Assembly (NCBI GenBank): GCA_963829545.1
Contig: CAWHIX010000001.1
Location: 1-64,000, forward strand
Reading direction: 5' to 3'
Length of the DNA stretch: 64,000 nucleotides
Origin: JAXGXJ01 sp963829545
Lineage (GTDB): Bacteria; Actinomycetota; Thermoleophilia; RBG-16-64-13
The notes beneath the pieces are model-generated. The model saw only the letters and a program-made list of their open reading frames with translations. It was not told the DNA's origin and did not search any database. The translations under genes were made by a program, and so were the position numbers. This document shows positions 54,369 through 63,531 of the stretch, in pieces (within the stretch, counting starts at the first letter, position 1; each line of letters opens with the position of its first letter).

Positions 54369-55484
54369 CTAGCTTCCGGGCGCGCTCCGGTCAGATCGCC
54401 CGCCCGGGCCGCTCCCCACACTGCGCCCGATCGACTCGATCCTCCCCCGCAGGCAGAAACGGCACTGCTGAGCCGTCTCGTTGATGCAGGCCTTGCCGGG
54501 GTAGATCTCGTACAGCACCCGGTAGCGCGGCGGGGTCAGATTGGGCATGACGATGTTCGCCCCTCGCTGGAGGCCCAACTCGCGGCCGGACTCCTTGTTG
54601 ATGGTGGCCAGCGCGGTCGTGCTGGGGATGTTGGCCTCGGGACACGCCAGACGCGTCAGGGCAACCACCTTGTAGACGGTGAGCTCGTCGCAGGCTATCT
54701 GCTCCCCGGGCGGTACGGCCGCGTCCCACGTCCCGTCGCCGAGGGGCGTTCCCGGGTGGGCGATATAGGGGCCGATTCCGATCATGTCCATATCCAGCCG
54801 CCGGAACAGGTCGATGTCGTCGCAGATGGTCTCGTACGTCTGTCCCGGGATGCCGACCATGATGCCGCTCCCTATCTCGTAGCCGAGGTCGCGAAGGTGC
54901 AGCAGCAGGGCCACGCGGTCGGACAGCTTGCCCGGGAGGGAGGGGTGGATGCGGCGGTAGAGGTCCTCATCAGAAGTCTCGAAGCGGAGCAGATAGCGGT
55001 CGGCTCCCGCTTCCCGCCAGGCGCGCAGCTCGTCGTCGCCGCGCTCGCCGAGGCTGAGGGTCACGGCCAGTCCGGTCTCCGCCTTGATGCGGCGCACGAC
55101 GGCGGTCACCCATTCCGCCTTGAGTCCGTAGTCCTCACCGGCCTGCAGGACCACCGTCCCGTAGCCGAAGTCGAGCGCATCGTGTGCGCAGGCCAGGATC
55201 TCGTCCGCGGTCATGCGGTAGCGCTCTATCTCGCGATTGCCGGCCCGCACGCCACAGTAGGCGCACTGGCGGACACAGTGGTTGGAGATCTCGATGAGCC
55301 CGCGCAGATGCACCTCGTCTCCGACGTGGGTCCGCCGCGTCTCGTCGGCCCTCCGCCACAGCTCTTCGAGGGCACCCGGATCGGCTTCCTTCAGCCAGCG
55401 TACGGTCTCCTCTCGAGTGAGGGAGTGTCCGGTCTCCTCACGGGTCGGGGCGTCTGCCAACAGGCCGCTCGGTCCGGCGCTCAT
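54369..55484 (-). CDS. hydE: [FeFe]-hydrogenase maturase HydE (radical SAM)
   Basis: A 371-residue radical-SAM enzyme that makes the H-cluster organometallic precursor for [FeFe]-hydrogenase. The [4Fe-4S]-SAM cluster ligands are Cys70, Cys74 and Cys77 in EISNHCVRQCAYCGVR. Also seen are VVLQAGEDYGLKAEW, SLGERGDDELRAWREAGADRYLLRFET and GYEIGSGIMVGIPGQT, then IPSTTALATI and a terminal Cys region CRFCLRG. HydE lies last in the operon TM1266-like, hydG, aspA, hydF, hydE, and its ATG overlaps the hydF stop (ATGA). The ATG start adds some 40 N-terminal residues before the radical-SAM barrel. Confidence 0.93.
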   Translation of the reverse strand: MSAGPSGLLADAPTREETGHSLTREETVRWLKEADPGALEELWRRADETRRTHVGDEVHLRGLIEISNHCVRQCAYCGVRAGNREIERYRMTADEILACAHDALDFGYGTVVLQAGEDYGLKAEWVTAVVRRIKAETGLAVTLSLGERGDDELRAWREAGADRYLLRFETSDEDLYRRIHPSLPGKLSDRVALLLHLRDLGYEIGSGIMVGIPGQTYETICDDIDLFRRLDMDMIGIGPYIAHPGTPLGDGTWDAAVPPGEQIACDELTVYKVVALTRLACPEANIPSTTALATINKESGRELGLQRGANIVMPNLTPPRYRVLYEIYPGKACINETAQQCRFCLRGRIESIGRSVGSGPGGRSDRSAPGS

Positions 55485-56721
55485 AGGGTCGCTCCTCTGG
55501 TCGCTCTCAAGATCTCCAGCGCGGCCGGGAACGGCTCCAACGCGCGTTCGAAGATGCCCAAGCTATAGGCGATGGCCAGACCGTAGTTGGTCACCGGCAC
55601 CCCCGCCTGGCGGCAGCGCAGGATACGGTTGAGCATGGCCCGTCGGTTGGTGGTGCAGGCTCCGCAGTGGACCACGAGCGCGTAGGGGGAGAGGTCTTCG
55701 GGGAAATCGTGGCCCTGGACCGTGTCGATCTCCAGCTTGCCACCGGCGTACTGCGTGAGCCAGCGGGGGATCTTCACCCGGCCGATGTCGTCGGCGATGG
55801 GGTGGTGGCTGCACGACTCGGCGATGAGGATGCGGTCGCCGGGGCGCAGGCGCTCGATGGCCAGCGCTCCCTCCACCTGCGTGGGCAGATCGCCCTTGAA
55901 GCGGGCGAAGAGGATGGAGAAGCTGGTCATGGGGACCTCGCGGGGCGTGTCGGCGGCCACCTTGAGGAAGGCCTGGGAGTCGGTGACCACCAGCGCGGCG
56001 GCCGGTTGAGCCTCTCCAGGGCGCTTTTCAGCTCCCGTTCTTTGACCATGAGGGCCATGGCGTCGGTGTCGAGCAGGTCGCGGATGGACTGCACCTGGGG
56101 CAGGATCAGGCGGCCCTTGGGCGCCTCCTTGTCGATGGGCACCACCAACACGGCCAGCTCCCCCGGTCCCACCAGGTCGCCGAGGATGGCCGGACTCTCG
56201 ATGAAGTGCTCGGGGGCGTTGTCCAGCAGGGCCTGGCGGAAGTCGAGGATGCCCTGCCCGTTGGGCGCCGACGTGAACACCACGGGGAGTTGCAGTTCCT
56301 GCAGCCGCGCGGGAGTGCCTGCGTGGCCGTTGGTGTCGATCTTGTTCACCACCACGATGGCGGGCACGCTGTGCTCGCGAAGTCGTTCGACGATGTTCTC
56401 CTCGAACTCCCCCCACTCGCCGGGCTCGGTCACCACCACGCCCAGGTCGGTGCGCTCGAACACCTGCCTGGTGCGGTCGGCGCGCAGTTCCCCAAGGGCT
56501 CCCACGTCGTCGATGCCGGCCGTGTCGATGAAGAGCACGGGACCCAGGGGCAGCAGCTCCATGGGTTTTTCCACAGGGTCGGTGGTGGTGCCGGCGAACT
56601 CCGAGACGATGGACACGTTCTGCCTGGTGATGGCGTTCAGCAGGCTCGATTTGCCCACGTTCCTGCGGCCGAAAAGGCCTATGTGCAGCCGCATTCCTCG
56701 CGGCGCTTCGAGTAGACTCAT
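55481..56721 (-). CDS. hydF: [FeFe]-hydrogenase maturation GTPase HydF, one frameshift
   Basis: HydF is the scaffold on which the H-cluster diiron subunit is built and from which it is handed to apo-hydrogenase. The N terminus is a GTPase with P-loop residues 18-25 GRRNVGKS, switch I TTTDPVEKPMEL, DTAGIDD and VNKID. Next comes the dimerisation domain. Then a one-base shift near 56003 carries on in the next frame as ALVVTDSQAFLKVAADTP. The C-terminal cluster domain has the CSHHP...HCGACTTNRR Cys/His ligands (C-x-H-x and C-x-x-C). It starts 4 bases after the aspA stop. The total length of about 413 fits. Confidence 0.9.
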
Positions 56722-56725
56722 GATC

Positions 56726-58238
<1,513 letters not shown>

Positions 58239-58252
<14 letters not shown>

Positions 58253-59717
58253 CGCCCTTGCCTTCCCGCACCCGGGCGAGCATGCGCTCGGCCCGCCGGC
58301 GGTCGTCGTCTTCCAGTTGCTGCAGTTCCCGCTCGATGAGCGACTCGCCCGCTGCGCGGGTCTCCTCGCCGGCGTATTCCCGCAGGTACTCGGCCAGAGT
58401 GGCCAGCGCGTTGGGGGCACAGTGGTGCTTGATCTCGCCGGGCTTGGCCAGATCCATGAAGTCCTCTCCCGTCCGGCCCAGCCGGTAGCAGGCGGTGCAG
58501 AACGACGGGATCTCCCCCATCTCCAACAGCTCGCCGATGACCGCTTCCAGCGAGCGATCGTCACCGATGCGGAATTGCTCTTTGTCCAGGTCCTGCACCC
58601 CGTCGCCCTCGCTGTAGCCGCCGATCTCGATGCGCGTACCGCCGTCGATCTGCGAGCAACCGAAGTCGATCAGCTCCCGGCGAAGTTCGGCCGTCTCCCG
58701 CGCGGTGAGGATCATGCCCACGTAGGGCACCGACAGGCGCAGGATGGCGATCAGGCGCTTGAAGTCGGCGTCGCCCAGGGCGTATTCGGGCTGCAGTGCG
58801 CGGTTGCTGGCGTCCTTGAGACGCGGGAAGGAGAAGGTGTGCGGTCCGACCCCGAAGGTCTCCTCCAGGTGGATGGCGTGGGCCAGCAGGGCCAGAGCCT
58901 CGAAGCGCCAGTCGTAGAGGCCGAAGAGCACTCCCAGCCCCACGTCGTCGCAGCCGGCTTCCATGGCCCGGTCCTGCCCGTAGAGCCGCCACAGGAAGTC
59001 GGACTTGGGCCCGCGCTGGTGGATGCGGGCGTAGGTGGGCCGATGGTAGGTCTCCTGGAAGATCTGGTAGGTGCCGATGCCGGCCGCCTTCATCAAGCGG
59101 TATCCCTCGACGTCCAGGGGCGCACAGTTGACGTTGATGCGCCGTATCTCGCCGCCGTCTTTGACGGAGTAGATGACGTCGACGGCGTGGGCGATGGTCT
59201 CGGCGCCATAGTCGGGATGCTCCCCGTAGTCGATCACCAGGCGCTTGTGCCCCTTGGCGATGAGCGCGCGGACCTCGGCCCGTAGCTCGTCGTCGGTGAG
59301 GGTGCGGCGGACGATGTCCCGATTGTCACCGCGGAAGCCACAGTAGGTGCAGGAGTTGATGCACTTGTTGCCGATGTACAACGGGGCGAAGAGGACGATG
59401 CGATTGCCGTAGACGTTCTTCTTGAGTTCGCGCGCCGCGGCGAAGATCTCCTCCTGAAGAGCAAGGTCGTCGGTGGCCAGAAGAGCGGCCATCTCCTCCA
59501 GGTCGAGTCGCTCCAAGCGCATCGACTTGGCGATGATGGCGCGGACCTCTTCGGCCCCGGGCGCGGGGCGCTCCAGCAACTCCTCGATATGCGCCGCGGG
59601 GATGAAGTCGGTCAGGTGCTCGGTGCCGGGGTGCTCAAACCCAGGGCGCCGGGTCCCCGGGTGCTCGGCCCTGGGGCGCTCAGTGGTCGCGTGCTGGGTG
59701 GTCGGGTGGGGGCTCAT
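58239..59717 (-). CDS. hydG: [FeFe]-hydrogenase maturase HydG (radical SAM tyrosine lyase)
   Basis: A 492-residue enzyme that splits tyrosine to supply CO and CN ligands for the H-cluster. The radical-SAM ligands are Cys119, Cys123 and Cys126 in GNKCINSCTYCGFRGDN, then KRLVIDYGEHPDY, INVNCAPLDVEGYR, GIGTYQIFQETYHRPTYARI and VGPHTFSFPRLKDA. The C-terminal auxiliary cluster site is FCTACYRLGRTGEDF with HHCAPNAL. The start carries about 35 extra low-complexity residues built on a repeated EHPGT unit, beginning within the end of the TM1266-like gene. HydG overlaps both its neighbours. Confidence 0.95.
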
Positions 59718-59982
59718 GGGCGACTCCTTCTGCAGGGGCTTTGGCGAGGAGGGACCTCACCTGGACTCCCGGGAGCTTGCCCAATTTGCCGGTGAGCGCG
59801 CTCGTGCGCTCCATGGAGGTGTCGGTAATGAGCGTGATGATGTTCACGCCGCGCTGGGGATACGGAAGACCGAACCGCCCGATGATCTCGTCTCCGAACT
59901 CGCTGAGCAGTTCATTGACGTCCTCTACGGGGGCTACGTGCCGTTCCACCATGATGGAGACAGTACCGAGCCTCTTTTCCAC
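59680..59982 (-). CDS. TM1266-family iron-only hydrogenase system regulator
   Basis: A 100-residue ACT/ferredoxin-fold protein of the TM1266 family, always linked to [FeFe]-hydrogenase genes: TVSIMVERHVAPVEDVNELLSEFGDEIIGRFGLPYPQRGVNI, then ITLITDTSMERTSALTGKLGKLPGVQVRS. It is thought to regulate or fine-tune the hydrogenase system. The GTG at 59982 follows GGGAG. The C-terminal tail (HEPPPDHPARDH) extends through the hydG overlap of 38 bases and is probably not functional. Confidence 0.88.
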   Translation of the reverse strand: MEKRLGTVSIMVERHVAPVEDVNELLSEFGDEIIGRFGLPYPQRGVNIITLITDTSMERTSALTGKLGKLPGVQVRSLLAKAPAEGVAHEPPPDHPARDH

Positions 59983-60027
59983 CGGAAACGCTCCCGTGAA
60001 TCAGATGTGGTCTGGAGTGACGCGGGT

Positions 60028-60056
60028 AGTCTACCCTTTCGCGCCCCACCTGTAAA
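60028..60056 (-). promoter_or_regulatory. Sigma70-type promoter for the hydrogenase-maturation operon
   Basis: On the minus strand TTTACA (60051-60056) and TAGACT (60028-60033) are separated by exactly 17 bases. They match the consensus at 5 of 6 and 4 of 6. They precede the TM1266-like gene by about 50 bases. Confidence 0.55.
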
Positions 60057-60182
60057 CGAGGCGGGCTGTCTGGCTGAGTGTAGGACGGCGTACCCGTGCT
60101 GGGGGCTTGTCTCTCCGAGGCGATGTGGATAGCATCGGAGCCACGCGGACGTCCATCGCGCGGATCGCAACTGGAGCCGAAC

Positions 60183-60650
60183 ATGCCCGAGGTCAAGATC
60201 GATGCCGAAGCCCCCGAATTCGTCCTCAAGGACTTTCGGGGAGAGGAATTCAGGCTGTCCGCCCTTCGTGGGCAGAGACACGTCGTGTTGATCTTCAACC
60301 GGGGTTTCACCTGACCGTTCTGCCGCGCGCACATGGCGCAGTTGCGCCGCGACTACAACAAGTTCGAGGAAGCCGACGCGACCCTCGTGGTGGTGGGACC
60401 GGAAGGGCCGGATGCCTTCGAGTCCTACTGGGCGAAGCACGACCTGCCCTTCATCGGCCTGCCCGATCCCGGGCACACGGTCCTCAAGCTCTATGGGCAG
60501 CAGATCAAGCTGTTCAAGATGGGCCGGATGCCGGCGCAGGTGCTGGTGGACAAGAACGGCATCGCTCGCTACGTGCACTACGGGCACGACATGACGGATA
60601 TCCCCAGCAACGACGAGCTGCTTGGTCTGCTGGCGTCTATGGGGTCCTGA
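60183..60650 (+). CDS. Peroxiredoxin-like protein with in-frame TGA (probable selenocysteine, UxxC)
   Basis: An AhpC/TSA-family thioredoxin-fold protein of 155 residues read through an in-frame TGA at codon 44 (60312-60314). The N terminus has DAEAPEFVLKDFRGEEFRLS and HVVLIFNRGFT, then TGA, then PFCRAHMAQLRRDYNKFEE, VVVGPEG, and GLPDPGHTVLKLYGQQI with a MPAQVLVDKNG end. In relatives this site reads GFWCPFC, so the TGA falls exactly on the peroxidatic Cys; Cys47 is the partner. The frame is unbroken on both sides, unlike the indel-type damage elsewhere. The ATG at 60183 follows GGAG. Selenocysteine decoding is inferred because no selenium genes are in the window. Confidence 0.82.
60320..60341 (+). 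ncRNA. Candidate bacterial SECIS hairpin after the TGA
   Basis: Beginning 5 bases after the TGA, CTGC and GCAG, with two more G-C pairs and a bulged C, enclose a loop containing GCGCACATG. This is the distance and size range of bacterial SECIS stems, and the loop has exposed G residues. It is a hand pairing and needs a folding test. Confidence 0.4.
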
Positions 60651-60693
60651 CCCGGGGCCTGCCTGCACGTGCGCCCTCGCGCGCCGCGCGCTG

Positions 60694-61323
60694 TCAGCCG
60701 AGAGCGTCGATGTTGGCCTGCAGCGCCTCGTAGAATCGGCCGATATGGAAGCCGTCCATCAGGCCGTGATGAACCTGCACCGAGAAGGTCACCAGCACCC
60801 GTCCGTCCTGGTGGAAGTACTTGCCCCACGACATCTTGGGGTTGGAGTCGACGCCGCTCTTGGCGATGGTCCTGACGAAGTGCGTGTACTGCAACCAGGG
60901 GACGGCCGAGTAGACGATGAGGTCACGGCGGTCGCTGAGGGCACCGAACCCCACGTCGGCGCCCTGCGCGCCCGCCTGGGCCTGCGCCGTCGCATGGAAC
61001 TCGAGTAGATCCTCGACGTACTCCACGCACACGTTGATGAACAGCTCGCTGTCCGCGGGCATATAGGTGTAGGTCAGACCCATCTTGTCCAGCAGCACCG
61101 GATCCCCATCGACGATGCGGTACCTGAAGTTGACGATCTGGTGCGCGGTCTGGTGGGCCGTGTGTATGAGCGTGAGGTACGAGGAGAGACCCTGAGCATG
61201 CGCGAAGTCGAGCAGATTGGTGACGTCGACGTGGGCGCCGATGTTGATATAGGGGAAGTCCAGAGTCGTGTAGAAGGAGAAGTACGTTCCCCTGTCCCAG
61301 GTGGCTACGTCGATCTTCTTCAT
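60694..61323 (-). CDS. Chloramphenicol acetyltransferase-fold (CAT-like) acyltransferase
   Basis: A 209-residue protein of the CAT family: IDVATWDRGTYFSFYTTLDFPYINI at the start, FRYRIVDGDPVLLDKMGLTYTYMP, and the catalytic His in VQVHHGLMDGFHIGRFYE (H-H-x-x-x-D-G). Trimeric CATs acetylate chloramphenicol with acetyl-CoA, while many chromosomal homologues have other or unknown acceptors. Its ATG overlaps the methyltransferase stop (ATGA), so the two are translationally coupled, which suggests paired modification of one small molecule rather than drug resistance. Confidence 0.85.
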   Translation of the reverse strand: MKKIDVATWDRGTYFSFYTTLDFPYINIGAHVDVTNLLDFAHAQGLSSYLTLIHTAHQTAHQIVNFRYRIVDGDPVLLDKMGLTYTYMPADSELFINVCVEYVEDLLEFHATAQAQAGAQGADVGFGALSDRRDLIVYSAVPWLQYTHFVRTIAKSGVDSNPKMSWGKYFHQDGRVLVTFSVQVHHGLMDGFHIGRFYEALQANIDALG

Positions 61324-62180
61324 GCCCGACGCCCCCCGGCCGGCTCGGCTTCGGCCGCGGCAGCACGGGCCGGCTTGGTACCGACGGCCTTGAAGAAGGT
61401 ATAGCAGAAGACGCCGTCCGCCTCCGCCGTCCGGTAGAGGGCCTGGATCCCCGCGTCGAAGGTCCGGGCGTCGATGAGGCCGCCGGCGACGGCCGTGTCG
61501 CGCACCCCCTCGATCATGGCCGTGAAGGTCTTCCGGGTGAAGCCGTCGACCAGGTGGGGCCTGCTGGAATCGACGTAGACCATCCTTGGCGAGACCGCCA
61601 CGTTCTCGAACCCCGCGTCTCGGAGGAGGGGGTAGAGCTCCCGTCCTATCAGCGCGTTTCCGCCGGCCTCTCGCTGCAGCTGGATCTGGCAGCTGATGGC
61701 GGCGCGCGCCGCCTCGCTGTCGGGATGGAAGTAGGCCGAGCCGTGGTCCCCCTCGATCACAGTCATGGTCCCCCCGGGCCGCAGCAGCCTGCCGAGCGCC
61801 TCGAGGGCTTCGACCGGACGCGCCAGATGCTCGAGTACGAAGCAGACAAAGATGTGGTCGAAGGACGCCGGAGCGAAGGGTAGGGAGAAGATGTCGCCCT
61901 GTTGGAACTCCACGTTCGACAGCCCGGCCGCCTCCATCCGGGCCTCCGCCTCGGCCAGAGACTCGGCGGAGATGTCGACCGACACGATGTACGCCCCCGG
62001 GCTGTTGCGGGCGATGGTGACCGTCTGGGCTCCGTTGCCGCACCCGGCCTCCAGCACCCGACTCCCAGGCGGAAAGGACGTGTCGTGGTGCAGCAGGTCC
62101 ACGAGCGTCGCCGCCTGGTCCTGCAGACGCACCTGCTCCCGCGAGCCGTACCCGTGGACGTATGTAGCTTCACTCGGCAT
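61320..62180 (-). CDS. Class I SAM-dependent methyltransferase
   Basis: A 286-residue protein with VLEAGCGNGAQTVTIARNSP as motif I, VSVDISAESLAEAEARM, VEFQQGDIFSLPFAPASFDHIFVCFVLEHL and LRPGGTMTVIEGDHG, the Methyltransf_11/25 arrangement. The C-terminal third with VYVDSSRPHLVDGFTRKTFTAM completes a small-molecule methyltransferase. It resembles the 5527-6345 gene in motif I (GCGNGAQT). The ATG follows GAGGAG. It is the first gene of a two-gene operon with the CAT-like acyltransferase. Confidence 0.83.
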   Translation of the reverse strand: MPSEATYVHGYGSREQVRLQDQAATLVDLLHHDTSFPPGSRVLEAGCGNGAQTVTIARNSPGAYIVSVDISAESLAEAEARMEAAGLSNVEFQQGDIFSLPFAPASFDHIFVCFVLEHLARPVEALEALGRLLRPGGTMTVIEGDHGSAYFHPDSEAARAAISCQIQLQREAGGNALIGRELYPLLRDAGFENVAVSPRMVYVDSSRPHLVDGFTRKTFTAMIEGVRDTAVAGGLIDARTFDAGIQALYRTAEADGVFCYTFFKAVGTKPARAAAAEAEPAGGRRA

Positions 62181-62566
62181 GCGCTTCGCTCCTCACAGCG
62201 GTCAGAGACTGTGAGACTGTATATGGGGCCTCGGAGGGCGTCAAGCAGCGCTGGGACGGTGCGCCGGCGGGGTGCCGCAAGCGGCGCGCCGAGCACGTCC
62301 GGCAGAGGACCAACGCACCGGTCCGTAGCGCGTGCAGCCCACTCGGTACCATCGGTCATCTCGCCCGATGCCTTCCCCAGCCGGCCGGCTGACCTTCGAC
62401 GCCCAGGTGCCGGAGCTTTCCGCCGAGCTGCAGGACTACGTAGTCGACCATGAGTCGGCTGCACCGAAGTTCCTGAGTGCAGGCGCATTCTGGAGACTAT
62501 GTGAGCCGAGACAGGAGCTTCGTCGGCTAGCTGAAAGGGAAGCGGACTCGACCACTCCCTCGTGAT
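62181..62566. other. Intergenic stretch before the HicA-like operon
   Basis: 386 bases between the divergent methyltransferase and the HicA-like promoter. The composition is like coding sequence, but no recognisable domain was found. It holds only one weak open frame (62368-62565, listed separately) and no clear repeat or RNA motif. Confidence 0.5.
62368..62565 (+). CDS. Hypothetical 65-residue protein (weak)
   Basis: An ATG frame reading SPAGRLTFDAQVPELSAELQ and FWRLCEPRQELRRLA. It ends two bases before the palindrome at 62567. There is no ribosome site, no known family and no homologue I recognise. It could be a chance frame or an eroded gene. Confidence 0.2.
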   Translation: MPSPAGRLTFDAQVPELSAELQDYVVDHESAAPKFLSAGAFWRLCEPRQELRRLAEREADSTTPS

Positions 62567-62605
62567 GGTTGTCATTTGACAACCTATGACCTGCTGAAGT
62601 ATCCT
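62567..62605 (+). promoter_or_regulatory. Promoter with overlapping 18-bp operator for the HicA-like pair
   Basis: GGTTGTCA-TT-TGACAACC (62567-62584) is a perfect dyad with 8-bp arms. Its right arm contains the -35 TTGACA (62576-62581), and TATCCT (62600-62605) follows 18 bases later. A repressor bound here would cover the -35 box, as expected for autoregulated toxin-antitoxin promoters. Confidence 0.65.
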
Positions 62606-62624
62606 GCCGAAGAGGAAGGCGTCG

Positions 62625-62894
62625 TTGTCCAGGGACAGGCATCCCAATGCGTCAGTCGAGAACGCCCTGCAGTACGCCGAGAGCAGAGGGTGGCGAGTCG
62701 AACCAACGGGCAAGAGTTCTCACGCCTGGGGCTGTCTGTACTGCCCCCACGATGACCCCGACTGCAGATGCGGCATGTTCTGTGTAACGAGCGTCAATGG
62801 TACGCCCAGGAACCCCGAGACCCACGCGAAGCAGATCAGAAGGAAGGTTGACGGGTGCACCGGCGGCCATGCAGACCCTGAGGATGAGGAGTAG
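62625..62894 (+). CDS. HicA-like putative toxin (89 aa)
   Basis: The TTG at 62625 follows AGAGGAAGG. The short protein reads VENALQYAESRGWRVEPTGK, then SSHAWGCLYCPHDDPDCRCG, MFCVTSVNGTPRNPETHAKQ and IRRKVDGC. The G-K-S-S-H pattern and the TPRNPETHAKQIRR stretch recall HicA mRNA-interferase-like dsRBD folds, with the His in SSHAW as the candidate catalytic residue. Unlike classical HicA it carries four Cys in a CLYCPHDDPDCRC cluster that could bind zinc. It is followed after 4 bases by an HTH protein. The toxin role is inferred from fold and gene pair. Confidence 0.6.
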   Translation: MSRDRHPNASVENALQYAESRGWRVEPTGKSSHAWGCLYCPHDDPDCRCGMFCVTSVNGTPRNPETHAKQIRRKVDGCTGGHADPEDEE

Positions 62895-62898
62895 GGCG

Positions 62899-63429
62899 AT
62901 GAGGGAGTACGAGTTCGGGCTGCGGTTCTCTCTGCCGCAGGATGAAGCGCACTCTGACGAATTGATCGAACGACTCGGTGATGCTGGCTGCGATGATGCC
63001 CTGATTGGGATCGGCCATGCCGGGCGCATCGCCTTTGAGTTTGCCCGTGAGGCGGATTGCGCGCGAAGCGCAATCCTCGGTGCGATCACCGATGTGAAGC
63101 GAGCTCTGCCCGGAGCACAACTGGTGGAGGTAAGCCCAGACCTCGTTGGCGTCACTGACGTCGCCGACATTGTTGGCTGCTCTCGTCAGAACCTACGCAA
63201 GCTCCTCTTGTCTTGCACTTCTCGTGGCCCGACTCCACTGCATGAAGGCAAGTGGGTCGTCTGGCATCTCGCGCCGGTCCTGCAGTGGCTTGTTGCTGAG
63301 AAGCGCTATGCCGTCAGCTCGGACTGGCTGGAGATCTCAGAGGCGACCATGAAGTTCAATGCCGCACTCGATGCTGGTTGGACGGACGCGGAGACGCAGG
63401 AAGAGATACGGGCGCTGTTCGCCCAGTAA
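62899..63429 (+). CDS. HTH-domain partner of the HicA-like protein (putative antitoxin)
   Basis: A 176-residue protein. Its first 90 residues (EYEFGLRFSLPQDEAHSDELI, ERLGDAGCDDALIGIGHAGR, IAFEFAREADCARSAILGAI) form an alpha/beta domain resembling a stretched HicB half. A central helix-turn-helix follows at VTDVADIVGCSRQNLRKLLL, and the end reads WHLAPVLQWLVAEKRYAV. The HTH is suited to bind the dyad at 62567. The start ATG is 4 bases from the upstream stop, so they are co-translated. The pair seems a known but little-studied type. Confidence 0.65.
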   Translation: MREYEFGLRFSLPQDEAHSDELIERLGDAGCDDALIGIGHAGRIAFEFAREADCARSAILGAITDVKRALPGAQLVEVSPDLVGVTDVADIVGCSRQNLRKLLLSCTSRGPTPLHEGKWVVWHLAPVLQWLVAEKRYAVSSDWLEISEATMKFNAALDAGWTDAETQEEIRALFAQ

Positions 63430-63486
63430 GCTTTCACGCGGCGGAGATCGGGCGGGTGGTCGGGTAGAATCTCCGAGTCCCGATCC

Positions 63487-63511
63487 CACCGGCACCTGCC
63501 GGTGCTTCTTT
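63487..63511 (+). terminator. Rho-independent terminator of the HicA-like operon
   Basis: CACCGGCA and TGCCGGTG form an 8-bp stem with a tight loop, followed by CTTCTTT, 58 bases after the HTH gene stop. It closes the two-gene unit. Confidence 0.7.
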
Positions 63512-63531
63512 AGCCACTCCCGGAGGGCGAG

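Noticed and set aside
60312..60314. TGA as an ordinary stop
   Set aside because: The downstream frame continues the same conserved family with the active-site partner Cys, so a normal stop is unlikely.
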